A stretch of DNA of 64,000 bases from Morchella semilibera (lineage: Eukaryota > Ascomycota > Pezizomycetes > Pezizales > Morchellaceae). A program made the position numbers and the translations under genes. This document shows, piece by piece, positions 49,060 through 61,293 of this stretch (its first letter is position 1; each line of letters begins with the position of its first letter). The DNA lies in contig CM018604.1 in assembly GCA_009192285.1 (NCBI GenBank), positions 5,489,746 to 5,553,745 of the forward strand. The letters are read 5' to 3'. The notes below the pieces were generated by a model that did not search any database, had not been told where the DNA came from, and saw only the letters and a list, made by a program, of their open reading frames with translations.

Positions 49060-49371
49060 GACGACTTCCCATAAGCAATATAGCGCGTTCTATTGCAATA
49101 GCAGGTGCTGAGGTAGGTCCGGTTCCCATGAGGCAGTAAGACTTTTCTATTCGGCGAACTTGTTCTATTCGGTTACCAAGGCAGATAAGGTAGAGTAACA
49201 ACGAACTTTTCCAGTTTAGTTCTTTATTCTAACCGAAGATGTTCTATCCCATAGAACCCCCCCTCGGAGATCTCTATCAGATTTCTTAGACATCAGTGTT
49301 CTACCCGATAAAAAGTCAAAATCAAGCCTATTGGGCTATAGAACGCGCTCTATTGCTTATGGGAAGTCGTC
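49060..49371. mobile_element. Non-autonomous element with 34-bp terminal inverted repeats
   Basis: Left end GACGACTTCCCATAAGCAAT... (49060-49093) and right end (49338-49371) are reverse complements over 34 bp with one mismatch. Total length is 312 bp. CAAT occurs just outside or overlapping both ends and may be a target duplication, but the boundary is ambiguous by a base or two. There is no reading frame of note inside. Confidence 0.7.
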
Positions 49372-52300
49372 AATATCTGGAACGAAAAGAAAGAGATAGT
49401 TGATTGTTGTACAATCCTCAGGCTCACACAAGAGGCTGAAAAAATAATCCCAGCCCAACGATATGCCTCCGATGGTGGGATCAGATAAGACCCGCCTTCA
49501 GTCAGCTCAAATGCGAGCAGGAGTTCCGCACCCAGGATACATATGTTCATAGATCTAATGATCACATATATTTCTGCAGGTTCCACTTACCAAAGTCTCG
49601 GATCGACTTATTTCGAGATTTAAGCTTTTGTTACTTAGATACATATACCATATACATGTATGCACCTTTCCCTACGGCAGATTCCATGGACTAATTACAG
49701 TCTATTATGTACTGGATTACATCTGTTTTGAAAGTTGCTGTAATATGATCGGTCGGGCACTGGGGTCCTTGCAGTCTAAGCGACATGAGAATACCGAAAC
49801 TCTACCTAGAAGTAAATTAGGGAACATAGAGGAAGAATGCAGAGAGGCCCCCCGGGGGGAGGGGGGCGTAGCCCCCCAATAACAGCTGTACTAAAGGCCC
49901 AGGAGAACTTGATTTCCGTGCTTCAAAGTAGAGAAGCACCTGCGGTCGCGAGGTGGAACCCCTAGTTACATGTGTACTATGTTGTTGAGTATTTTGTGTT
50001 ATGAAGGAGTCGATCACGTGACTGGAGATAAAGTTGTTTCCGTAACTTGATGCACGTCTTACGGCTCCCCCGAACTTTTTCATTCGACCCATATCTAAAC
50101 CATTCTCTAACTGTTCGATTAGCTCGGATCTCACCCCTATGGTACATTTTGCCATTCTACGTTGCCTTGAGTTCTCTTAATCAGCCTATCTAGCTTACCC
50201 AATGCCAACTTTGGTGCAAGAAATGTGTAATTCGGGGTGCGTATTCAGGAGGCCTGAAGACCCTTTGGTTCATAAGTCTTGAGTCACCCGTCTTGGTGTG
50301 AATAGCATGTCTTAATAGTAAAGGTAGAGAGTGAAAAAGGGAAGTAAGAGACCAGCCTTCTGTAACTTTTGACATAGAGTTGATACATCTGTATAGCTAA
50401 CCGATAAACTTCGTTTTCGCTAGTAGTAATTAAGGATATATCTCCTCTTAAAATACAAGGGGGTCAGACTCAAAAGATTATCCAAACGTTTGATTAGGAA
50501 TAAACGTCATAGACCAATACGTTCACAAACAATCACTCGCAGCTTCTTTATCGAGATCTCAAAGGAGTTCCATAGGCTAAAGTGTTCTCGGCCCGGGTAT
50601 CCGGAGGTTTAATAACGGCTCGGTTGGAGTTATCAAGATCTGTGCCTCCTCGTCCCTGTGTCTAATCCCTGGGAAACAGTGTCGTACGGGTCTCACTCGC
50701 GATGGACACCACAAATGCCTCCAATTTTTCTTTTTTCTTTTTTCTTTTTTCTTTTTTTCTTTTCATTTCTTCTCTTCTTCTTATATGATTACTTTATTAG
50801 AGAAACATTAGGAAGTGTGAGCTATTTACCCAGCTCAACAGTTCAGTGTCTACATGAGCCTTTGGGTGGTGAATTATGTCTTATCTACCCTGAATGTGTT
50901 GATGCCAAAGAGAACCACAAAGCTTGGGACGGCGCCACCCTGTCGACACGTAAGCCTCAAGCGAGCCCGAAGCTGACCTCACTGGTCACGGGCGCGGAAT
51001 TTGGTAAGAATCCAAAACCTGGTGGCACAAAATATTATTCGAGTTTACCCGGTGCTGATTGTCTGTGTACTGTGTATTTATTGCATGCTGGGACTTAGAT
51101 ACATCCAAACCTCTTTTGGGAAACTGCGGAGGAACGCCTGGGGTAATGTAAAGCGGGGTGCAGGCCTGAGTTTATGTGCACTACCAAAGGAGCCTCAGGT
51201 AGATTCAGTGGCACCTTTTAAGTCTACAGTCTCCAATTTGAAAATTTGAAAATTTGGCTGTGATATAGAGTTTAGGCTTAACGTATGTGGGGACATATAG
51301 ACCGCAAAACACTTTGACATTGTCAACTAAGTTATCCGCGGAGCTCTAGTTCTAACTAGAGAGGAATTAAGCATTAAATTTTCCGATTTACATCCCTGTA
51401 AATCTAAATGGTACTTGACGACCCAGATCGAACCAGACGATTCAGCTGGCTTGACCGGCGGTCACCAACCATCTACCCAACGATATACCCAATCACTGGG
51501 AGTACAGGAGGTGTCTAACCAAAGCAATATATGAGAGGGCAGCAAGAGCTTCCCCGGTTTGGTTAAGTTTTGGGCCAGGCTACTGCAGGCGGTGGGATGA
51601 CAGTACCGCAATACACCCGCAATCTCGGGCCCCTCGAAATATGCACATAGTACTTTGCGTCAAAACAATAAAACCGAGCATTAATACAAGTTATTGTTGG
51701 GTCAGACATGCAACTATTTAGTTTGGCCACCTCCCGGCATAATTAACCTTTCTAGTTGAGAGGCTTCTGTTCCGTGAACCAGAGCATAATCAGAAGATTC
51801 AGAACTGGGCCCGAAGTCCTTAAATGCTATAGATGTCTTTTTAAACCCTCTAAACTTGGGAAAAAAATCAACATAAAGGCTCGGTGGGCCTTGACCCGAA
51901 ATTCGAAGCTAGAGCTAGTATTAGACTAAGATTTTTTCTACAGCCGTTGCCAATACGCCACGGCCGTCTCAGGCGCCAATCATGAGCTTTTTGGAAGATT
52001 TGTAACCCCAGATTCCAAGATGTTAGACCAGGTGTGCATGCACCCCACCTGCATATAGTTCGCGGTTCTTGGGCCCCTACACAAGAACCCAATCACACAT
52101 CACGACTCGCAAAATTTTTAGCACCTGAGAGACTCGGCAAGACAATATTTAGCCGACTAATCCCAAAGTTTTCTCGTCGGTATTAGGATTTAGCCACTTT
52201 TTCTGGGGTATCGGAGGCAAATTTTGGGGTTCCGGTCTAGGCATTAGCAAACCGACTGATAATATTGTGAACTTTAAGAAGCGGCTCTCCCCACTATACA

Positions 52301-52402
52301 TCGAGGGATATATCTACCCAAAGGCAAGAGCTTTATCTTCCTTAAGCGTCAAGGACATCAGGGAAGTAAACACAACCCATTTTGCTCCAGAAATCATTCA
52401 TC

Positions 52403-54398
52403 ATGGGGAAGCTTTTCACTTTTGGCATCGCGTTCTTCGCGTGTTTAGGAGTATGTTCCGCAAATCTCCCCAATCATTAATTTTATCGGGTTTCTTGAGT
52501 TTCTAACAATGAGGTTTTTTTTTAATAATTAGAGTTTCTTGTTTGGATATGACAGTGGTGTTATGACCGATGTCATCGCATCTAAGCACTTTTTGGGCTA
52601 CTTCGACACAACAAGTGATTCTCCAATTTTAGGAGCTATTGTATCGACGTTTGCAGGCGGGGCAGTATTTGGTGCTTTATCTGGAGGGTACACCATGGAT
52701 AGGCTTGGTCGAAGAGTGTTAGTAAACCCAGATCATGCTCTAAGTCTATCGATTAGCCACTGACCATGTCTCTAGGAGTATCCAAATCGGAGCTGTAGTG
52801 TGTGTTGTAGGAGCAATTCTTCAGGCGGCTTCAACACATCTGGCTATGATGCTTGTTGGTCGTATCATTACCGGTTGGGCAGTTGGTATCATGAGCAGTG
52901 CTGTTCCTGTGTACTGCGCCGAGCTTGCACATCGTTAGTTTACCTATCTGCATAAGTTTCTTTCCTCTCAGAATCTGACATAAGACATAGCCAAGAGACG
53001 TGGTTTTTTGGTTGGATTATCCCAGCAGATGATCGGTCTTGGTTTCATTGTTTCTACATGGTAAGGAAGACCCATCACCTCAACCATTAAAGAGAAGCAA
53101 AATATAACATTTTATCTCAGGGTCGGATACGGTTCAGCACATGCCTCAGATAGCAGTAGTTTCCAGTGGAGATTCCCTCTTGCATTCCAAGGAGTCCCCG
53201 CTGGTCTTCTTGCAATCGGTCTCATCTGGTTCCCGGAATCTCCTCGACAGCTTATTGAGAAAGACAACGAGGACGAGGCACTTAGGATTTTGAAAAAGTT
53301 GCATGCCGATGGCAACAACGACGAGTGGATTATGTCAGAATTTAATGAAATCAGGCAGACAATTCTTGCCGAAAAGGCAATTGTTGTGAGAAGTTGGAGT
53401 GTTATGTTTACAGTTCCGCAGTGGAGGAATCGACTCATGCATGGAGTTATGGTGCAGGTCTTTACACAACTTACCGGTATCAGTGAGTAGCCCCCGAAAA
53501 AGCCCCCCCCCCCCCCCTTTTTCCTTTTTTTTTCTTAGCGGGGTTGTTTTCTCACATGTTTGCAGATGTCATCAACTACTACCAGACACAGATGTATGAA
53601 GCGCTCGGAATAACTGGAAAAAAGGCTCTTCTTGTCTCTGGGTTATACAATATTGTCGGCCCCGTCACTAGTGAGTTACCCGGATAAGACGGACGAGAAA
53701 GAATCAAAGCAAAAATCTAACCGCAATATAGACGCTTTCTTCATCTTCTTCCTCATTGATCGTGTCGGTCGTCGCAGGCCCTTACTGTTTGGGACAGTCG
53801 GTATTAGTGTCTGCCTAATTATTGAAGCTGCTCTGAACTCCAAGAACCCCGATGGGACAGATCAAGCACTTTCACGGGCTGGTGTGGCTATGATATTTTT
53901 GGTATCTATAGTCTTCTCTGTTAGCTTTGGACCGATTTCGTGGACTTATATGTCAGAAGTCATGGTAAGGGAGCTCCTAGACCTACAATATTTACTGTCG
54001 ATCATTAGAGCTAACAGTCATCACAGCCCATGCAAATCCGTGGAAACGGAAATGCCTTTGCAACTGGTATTGGAAACTGGCTCGTGAATGTCCTGTTCTC
54101 ACAGGTCTCACCACAAGCGCTAGCAAAGCTCAAGTGGAAATATTACTTTGTTTTTGTTGCCTTCAGTAAGCTCCACTCCTACCCTGCCTCGCATACGACT
54201 GCATTCTAATTTTCTTCTTTAGATTTCGTTGTAACTCTCCCCACCGTATTCTTTGTTTTTAAGGAGACAAAAGGAGTCTCGTTAGAAGAGATTGATCTTC
54301 TATTTGGAGAACGTGCTCTGGGGGCTCTGCCGAGCGATATTGAGAAGGAACAAAATGTTCATATCGAGCACGATATGAAGCGCGATACCTCAGTCTAA
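52403..54398 (+). CDS. MFS sugar transporter
   Basis: Nine exons: 52403-52450, 52533-52717, 52776-52933, 52991-53060, 53121-53482, 53566-53670, 53732-53964, 54027-54165, 54223-54398. All phases agree; 491 residues. The protein is a 12-helix major facilitator of the sugar porter family, importing hexoses or related sugars across the plasma membrane. Signatures: FGYDSGV (20-26), DRLGRR (72-77), GRIITGWAVG (106-115), PESPR (192-196), QLTGIN (270-275), DRVGRR (319-324) and ETKGVSLEEID (448-458). The Pro usual before ETKG is Lys447. The intron at 53483-53565 contains a C-run of about 13. It lies 2 kb upstream of a beta-1,3-glucanase gene on the same strand, so uptake of glucan-derived sugars is a reasonable inference. 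Confidence 0.95.
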
Positions 54399-56284
54399 TT
54401 TTTCTTCCCTGTCCTAAGGACCTTTCTGTAATTAGTATTTATCTATATGGCCATGAATTATATGTCGATTACGGAGCTTGTCTTTGATCTATAAACTTGT
54501 CGATAATTGGAGCGCATTCTGTAGGTATCTGTAGCATATGTGCGAATCATTATCGCATGTAAAATTCCACATCTCTAGCTTCTTTGCTGGCTACTAACTA
54601 TAGAACCGCCTCTCGGTTATTTGTTCAAATCGCAGGGCATATATGTGGATGTTCTGTACGCGCCCCTAACTACAAATCCCCACCAGTGAGCATGGGCATG
54701 GAGTAGGGGTAAGAAGGTAAAGACTTATGAATACTCTTTCAGCTACATCTACCCAGGGCTTCCGATTAACGGAGCGCTACTACTGGACTCGACGGTATTT
54801 GAGGCTAGCTATCGTTGCTAGACTAAAACGCTATAGCGGGCAGTACAATAGTAAGATTCTTCACCTCGAGTTAGTTAGTGCAGCCGATCCCTTGGCCTAG
54901 CAACACTGGCGGCGCGGCTGAATTAACTATTGTGGCTAATAATTTTACTTTGAAGCCCCTTTGTGTCTTTCCACAACAATGTCTTTGGCGCTGATATTGT
55001 AGCTGAGGAAGGGCCTTTCAGGCGGACAATTGTAAGCGGTGTATGTTTCCATTCTGGCGTCGGGAGCTGGTAGTAAACAAAATGGGCCGTGGCTGGATAC
55101 GTACCTGCATAAAGCTAGCTGTGTACTGACTGCCTATATGAAGGGCAAGACGTATTGAACGTGAGGGGGTCCCTGATATGGCTGATATATAGGGCTGAGT
55201 AAACATCCTATGAGATTGCGTGTGCTTCTAGACGCCCAAGCTATCTTCCTGCGCCTTTCGGTACATACCCGAATTAATGTATTTTGGACGTAGGTACAGC
55301 TCAGGGGGGGGGGGGGGTAGAAGCGCAGTATACAGGCATCATGAAACAGATTCTTTGTACTGACAACACTTAGACTTTTCTCTGTCCAGAGATAATGCGA
55401 TTTTTCCTCTAAACAATGACTCCCCACGTTCCTGGGGAGAGAAGCGAGACATAACTTAACTGTAAAACGTGAATTAGGTTTTAGGGAGGTATGAACCTAC
55501 ATATACATACGTGTCGCTGCAATCCACCCGCCGAGTTAACGTTCAGTGGCTCTTTAATTCTCCACCGCCTCCGTCAGGAACTGTTCGATGATAGGTAGTC
55601 TTCGTGACAAATCACAGGCGCCCAATCCTTAGCGAGAAATGATAAAGGTTCCACTTTTCGGGGTGGCGCATGTTGAATGAGGTATTCATGCAGGACCAAA
55701 GCATTGGCAGGCGAATCGTGCATGGTGCACACCCGTTGCGCAAGTTCAGAGCCGCAGGGGCAGTTGCGCCCCTTATCCGTTTCGATGTGCACAAGAACGG
55801 GGACGATATAGTTTCGTCGCGGATATAGTTTTCAAGCAAATCCTAATCCAAATGGCTACAAAAGATCTAAAGAAGCGAGAGCGCGAATCCAGAGATCTGG
55901 GCAGGGGCTATTTGGAAGTGTATATTCATAGGGTGCACTGATAGCCAATACTTTGAATATGGATGGTTTCGCCGGAGATAACTTTCTTTGCTGCTAAGGG
56001 ACACAGACGGGAAGGGTAGATTGCAGGTTGGAGATCATTCAATGTTTCAGTTGTACCCCGTCTGCCATCCCCTTCCCCAAAAACCAAAAATAGTGGTTCA
56101 CCGCGTCTAAGCTCTCTCATAGAATGTGAGTCGATGGCAAAGCAAAAGCTAAACATTAAAAAGACTATTTCATCCCCTCCCCTCCATCGCTCTCTCTTTC
56201 TCTTTTTCTTTCAAGCAAGCAAGCAATATTTCATAAGCACACTCCCTTCGTTCGTTCTTGTTTAAATCTTTTTTTCTATCGACG

Positions 56285-56291
56285 TATAAAA
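56285..56291 (+). promoter_or_regulatory. TATA box of the GH55 gene
   Basis: TATAAAA follows a long C/T-rich tract and lies 30 nt before the donor of the leader intron, so transcription probably starts near 56305-56314. Confidence 0.55.
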
Positions 56292-56314
56292 CATACCCCT
56301 CACTCCTTGAGATC

Positions 56315-56406
56315 GTAAGTGTTTGACACGCGCATTCCCACCTGCCATTTTTTTTTTACCACATACAACCCCTTACCTTCTTCTAACACGGGCGTCCTCA
56401 CCGCAG
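56315..56406 (+). other. 5'-UTR intron of the GH55 gene
   Basis: GTAAGT donor, TTCTAACAC branch region and CACCGCAG acceptor: a strong 92-nt fungal intron located between the TATA box and the start codon at 56445. Confidence 0.7.
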
Positions 56407-56444
56407 GTACATTTAACTTAAAATTCTCATACAAACCCACTGTA

Positions 56445-59115
56445 ATGGTATCTTTCACCAGCCCCGGTGCTAGTCATCGGCAGAATCTGGTCAAATTTGG
56501 CTTCTCTGTAAGTCCAACGTTTCCCCTGACCCACACGCTTCTGCACGTGTCCCTGGGTCACTCTTGGCCGATGTAGCTTAATCTAACCTCATCGTGAAGA
56601 TTCTTGCCCTCGTGGCCACTCTTCAAGCAGTCTCTGCTGCATCTATTCATGGTGTGCACCGTCATAGAGACCTCTATTTAAAAGTAGAGGCGGACAACAC
56701 CACTGTTCAAATTGGTGCCGATAACACTACTACTTCCGGGTCTTACTGGCTTGAGACTATCGAGAAGAGAGGTGTTGCCACTTTCAACAATGCTTCGTCC
56801 ACTTATAAGGTCTTCAGAAATGTCCGTGACTACGGTGCCAAAGGTATATTATAACCATTCCTTCTCCCTTCTCCGCCGCTCGCCCGACCAGTTTCTAATG
56901 ATAAAAATCAACAGGTGATGGGATCACCGATGACACAAATGCCATCAATGCTGCCATCCAGGAAGGTGCTCGCTGCATGGGCGGAACCTGCGACTCTTCA
57001 ACTGTTACTCCTGCTGTAGTTTATTTCCCACCTGGCACTTATATGGTTTCCAGCCCTGTCATTGCGGTCTACTACTCTCAGCTTATCGGTGACCCCACCA
57101 ACCTCCCCACCATCAAGGGCACCGCCAACTTCACTGGTCTTGCCCTCGTCGATGCTGACCCGTATATTCCGGAGGGCTTCGGTGCCCAGTGGTACACCAA
57201 CCAGAACAACTTCTTCCGCATCGTCCGTAACTTCATCCTCGATACTACCGCCATGACATCGGCTGAGGTGCCTACTGGTATCCACTGGCAGGTTGCGCAG
57301 GCGACCACTCTTCAGAACATCCATTTTGAGGGTTCCCCGGGCGAGAACAGGAAGGACCGCGGTATCTTCATGGAGAACGGATCTGGGGGTTTCATGAGCG
57401 ATCTCGTCTTCAACAATTGTAACGAGGGCGCCATTTTTGGGAACCAGCAGTTTATGACCCGTAACTTCACCTTCACCAACTGCAAGACTGCCATCTCGAT
57501 GCTCTGGGATTGGCAATGGACCTTCAAGTCCGTCAGCATCAAGGACTGTGGTGTTGGGATTGATATCTCAGCTATAGATGCGAAGACTGGCTCGGCAACT
57601 CTTGGTTCGATGATTATCCTCGACTCTTCCATCTCCAACACGCCAATTGGTATCCGCACCAACAAGACTTCGGTCTCCACTCTAGAAGCTGCAGGAACTG
57701 TCATTCTTGATAATGTCCAACTTAACAACGTCCCTAAGGCTGTTTTCAACATCGGCAACAACGCTACCATTCTCTCTGGAGAGGGTGATAACACCATCGA
57801 CTTTTGGGGGCAGGGTAGAGACTACTCCGGTGGAAATGGCACTGTTCGCTCAACCCAGGGCGCTCTTACCCGTAACGTTAACAAGCCAGAGACACTTCTT
57901 ACCTCTGGCGGAGAGACTATCTTTGAGCGCACAAGACCTCAATATGAGGGCGAAGACGTTTCGAACTTTGTCTCCGTCAAGGAACGCGGTGCCAAGGGTG
58001 ATGGTGTGACTGATGATACCGAGGTCCTCAGGGCTGTCTTTGAGGAGAACGCAGACTCTGGAAAGATCATTTACTTTGACCACGGAGTTTATATCGTCTC
58101 TGACACCGTATTCGTCCCTACTGGAACTCGGGTTGTTGGAGAGGCCTGGTCCGTCATCATGGCCAACGGTGAAGCCTTCAAGGACGTTAACAACCCTATC
58201 CCCGTCTTCCAAGTTGGAAACCCAGGAGACGTCGGCACTGTCGAGATGTCTGACCTTCTCTTCCAGACAAAGGGCCCTCAAGTCGGCGCAGTCCTCCTTG
58301 AGTGGAACTCCGCAGATCCGGAAGGCGAACAGGGTGTTAACGCCATGTGGGATGTCCACTTCCGTGTTGGTGGCTCTGCTGGTACTGACTTGAACACCGC
58401 TCAATGTCTCGCCAACGAGCTCGGCGCTGGGGTGGGCAACGGTACGGCCCGCATTACCACACCAAACGCCAACTGCTTTGCGGCGTTCATGCTGATGCAC
58501 ATTGGGAAGACTGCGAGTGTCTATATGGAGAATGTTTGGGCCTGGACCAGTGACCACGCTCTTGACGCACCTTTCAACCGTGTCACTCTCTACAACGCCC
58601 GTGGTATCTACTCTGAAAGCGAGGTCGGTCCAGTTTGGATGTATGGTGTCGCTTCCGAGCACAACGTCCTCTACCAGTACCAGTTCCAGAATACCAGTAA
58701 CGTCTTCATGGCTGTCGGTCAGACCGAAACTCCATACTACATGTCCAATCCTGTTGCCACTGGCATCTTCCCCGTCAATACCGACTTCAACGACCCCACC
58801 TACGAGACCTGTACCACCGCCTCCTGCCGCAAGTCATGGGGTCTCAGAATTATGGAGACCACCGATATGTTGGTGTACGGCGCAGGGCTCTACTCCTTCT
58901 TTGAGGACTACAGCACAAACTGTAGCAGCAGGGCCGGGGGCTCAAACTGCCAGGAGAACATGCTGGAGATTCAGGGTAGCAGCGGAATCAGCTTAATGAA
59001 CATCAACACCATTGGTGTCGTCAATATGGTCACGCTAGATGGAAACGCTGTTGTGCAGGCGTCGGATAACAGGAACTCCATGGCCGATACCTTCATCAGG
59101 TTTGACGTCGTTTAG
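56445..59115 (+). CDS. GH55 exo-beta-1,3-glucanase, secreted
   Basis: Exons 56445-56507, 56600-56843 and 56915-59115 give 835 residues. The ATG lies in a 21-codon first exon; the second exon has no ATG, and splicing (GTAAGT donor, CTAAC branch point) joins MVSFTSPGAS...FGFS to ILALVATLQAVSA, forming a signal peptide with likely cleavage after Ala34. A Kex2-type KR at 77-78 may mark propeptide removal. GH55 enzymes fold into two tandem right-handed beta-helices; both start with the pectate-lyase_3 motif, GDGITDDT (103-110) and GDGVTDDT (from 464). The segment VWMYGVASEHNVLYQYQF contains Glu684, a candidate catalytic acid by family position. It releases glucose or gentiobiose from the non-reducing ends of beta-1,3-glucan such as fungal wall or laminarin. 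Many N-glycosylation sequons are present. Confidence 0.95.
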
Positions 59116-59644
59116 TTAGGCTAGCTAAAAGGTTATCATGTCCGAAGTGATAATAACGCTCTTTTTTCTTTCTTTTTCTTCTTCTATGTTTTAGGTTTTC
59201 TCTTAGGCGCGGCTTTTTGACGCTTTTTTTTTCCCTTCGATTCTTGGTGTGGAGGGGCAGTGAATATAACATACCCTGTATTATAGATCTATCATTGATG
59301 CTACTGGTTTTGGTAGATTTCCGTGGTTATAAGTTTCACTGTTGTATGGTATTAAAATAAAAATAACTTGCCATAACCTGCAATTGGTGAACGTTACATA
59401 GCGTGACACTTTGTGATCTTACCGCTTTAGAGTGTTGGTTCTTGGCGGTGCGCTGTTTGCTTTGTTTCTGCACCTTCTCCCTGATGCAAAACAACTTTTT
59501 GATACAGAGCGGGTAAGAATTGTGATAGTGTGTAGTACAGTGCCAGATCCGCTGCAAGCGGAGAGGGGGGAGATACACCATAGGTTAAACTACTTTATTG
59601 GAACCTGTAGCTGAGAAGACTCGTTTCTTATGGGTTAGCTATAT

Positions 59645-59750
59645 AGTAATTATTATTATAGTTATTATTATTATAATAATTGTTATTATTAATAGTTATT
59701 ATATTATAGTAATTTTATTATTATTATAACAACAATAATAACAATAATAG
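59645..59750. repeat. TTA/TAA-rich triplet repeat region
   Basis: Imperfect TTA units are followed by AAC/AAT units. The two halves are partly inverted, so the region can form AT-rich hairpins. Confidence 0.85.
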
Positions 59751-61293
59751 GCAAGGATGCGGAGGCAACTATATCGAGTGATACACCGTGACTCCATCCG
59801 TTAAACCATTTATTATATGCAGCCACTCTATCATCTCCTAACTAAGCAAAGACCCCATGCATCCGTAATTACATCGCCTCACCCATCCGCCCTCCTATTC
59901 CCGGGACTAAACAGCACGATAATTGATCCTGGGAGTTTGAATATATACTCCAATAGAAAAACCAAACTCGCAAGGGCTAAAGTTGGTTCGTACTATGGGC
60001 ACTGCAGGGTCGGAGTGATTTCGCGATCGCGCCCCGACTTGGTATGTATATGTATATGTTTGCGCGCGTACATACGTAGCCAAAACAGCGGTTTGGGGGT
60101 TGCAACTCTTACTCGTTCTGGCGTGATGTAAGATACACATATCAGAGTATCTCAGAACGAACCTACTGCGTCTTTCCCCCCCCCCCTTTTTAGTTTTCGA
60201 TTTTCTATGTATGCACATACTCGCACGTTAATTAAGTAAGTCCTGAGAAGTGGTGACGTTGTGCGGCGACTCAGAGACTACAGCTCCGACGCCATAATAC
60301 ATTGTAGAGAAAACCACAATAAAGATGGAGGCAGATTGTATCCTGGCTAGATATTTTTTCATTAAGTCCGGATCATGCATCTCTATTGTAGATTTGGTAG
60401 TCTTTGCGTTGCGTTGTGTTTTAATAGGTATATACGAGAGATACGCCTTTCTGTTGGACTCGTAGAGTAGTACTGCCCTAGGTGTCATTTCTTAGACTTA
60501 GTTAGCGTGCAAGTAGAGTAGAATAAAAATTATGTGGTTATGGCCCTGATACTAGAATGCTAATCTGCACTTCCTCCGAGTGCCCTTTTGAACCTACCTC
60601 CGTTAGCCCCGCGGACCCGAGAGTGGAGGGTATGGATTCCAGTTACTATTCTCCTAGAGCTATAGAAAGAGGGGAAAAATCCAGCAACCATATCTCAGTC
60701 TTGGACGGAGAAATGGGGCCTACATCAGCTAACTCTAACTCTGCCGCATCTTAAACACCACCAATCCCACGGCGTCACAAAAAAATGACTCGGCAGTCGC
60801 CCCACGCGCTACCGTTCCGGGCCTCGCCAAGTTTACAGTCTGGGGTGTGCTCGCTCCGTCCGCGCCACACGAAATATCCCTGAAACAGGCCAAGATAAGA
60901 GCCTCTCGGCCTAGCCGACACCTTATATCTACCTCGATGATCCGTCGTCACTATTCCTGCACAGTCACAGCTGCAGATTACGCGATTGATGTCCCGCTTC
61001 CTATGGTGCAGCAGGGTGGGGGCGTGATCTGACGGGGAATATATGAGCGGTGGAGTAGCCGATGGCGCAGGTGCGGACAGCGGTGTCCCTGGTTTGGTGT
61101 GCAGGGGTTGGCTGGCCGGGGATGGTTCGGGGTCAGTGGCGTACGGCCACCCCGAAGTTCACTTGTTGAACAAGGTTCTTTCGCGAAACCCCAAGATTAG
61201 GTTTTTCCGGCTGGAATGGATTGATTAACATCCAGTATGCGTCTTCGTGTAGTTCCGGAGGGGCTGTTTTCGGCGCTGCGGCCCGGGTGGGTG

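Larger units (their letters stand above)
48369..52402. other. 4-kb intergenic region with two inverted-repeat elements
   Basis: No gene supported. The left end is the CLC promoter. Elements lie at 48851-48938 and 49060-49371. A T/C-rich tract occupies about 50727-50775. From 51250 to 52400 I see only AT-rich unique-looking sequence plus the promoter of the sugar transporter. Confidence 0.55.
54399..56444. other. Intergenic with GH55 promoter and leader
   Basis: No gene supported with confidence. A G-run of 14 lies near 55303-55317. A C/T-rich tract and AAGCAAGC repeat (about 56170-56225), a TATA box and a leader intron precede the glucanase. A minus-strand frame at 55574-55810 was considered and not called. 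Confidence 0.55.

Noticed and set aside
55574-55839. Minus-strand frames with a Cys/His-containing 70-residue sequence (CPCGSEL, VICHEDY)
   Set aside because: It looks faintly protein-like but has no supported start, no clear splice partner upstream and no known family; too weak to call.
57312-58662. Long antisense frames of up to 270 codons
   Set aside because: They are mirror frames of the GH55 coding sequence caused by its G/C third positions.
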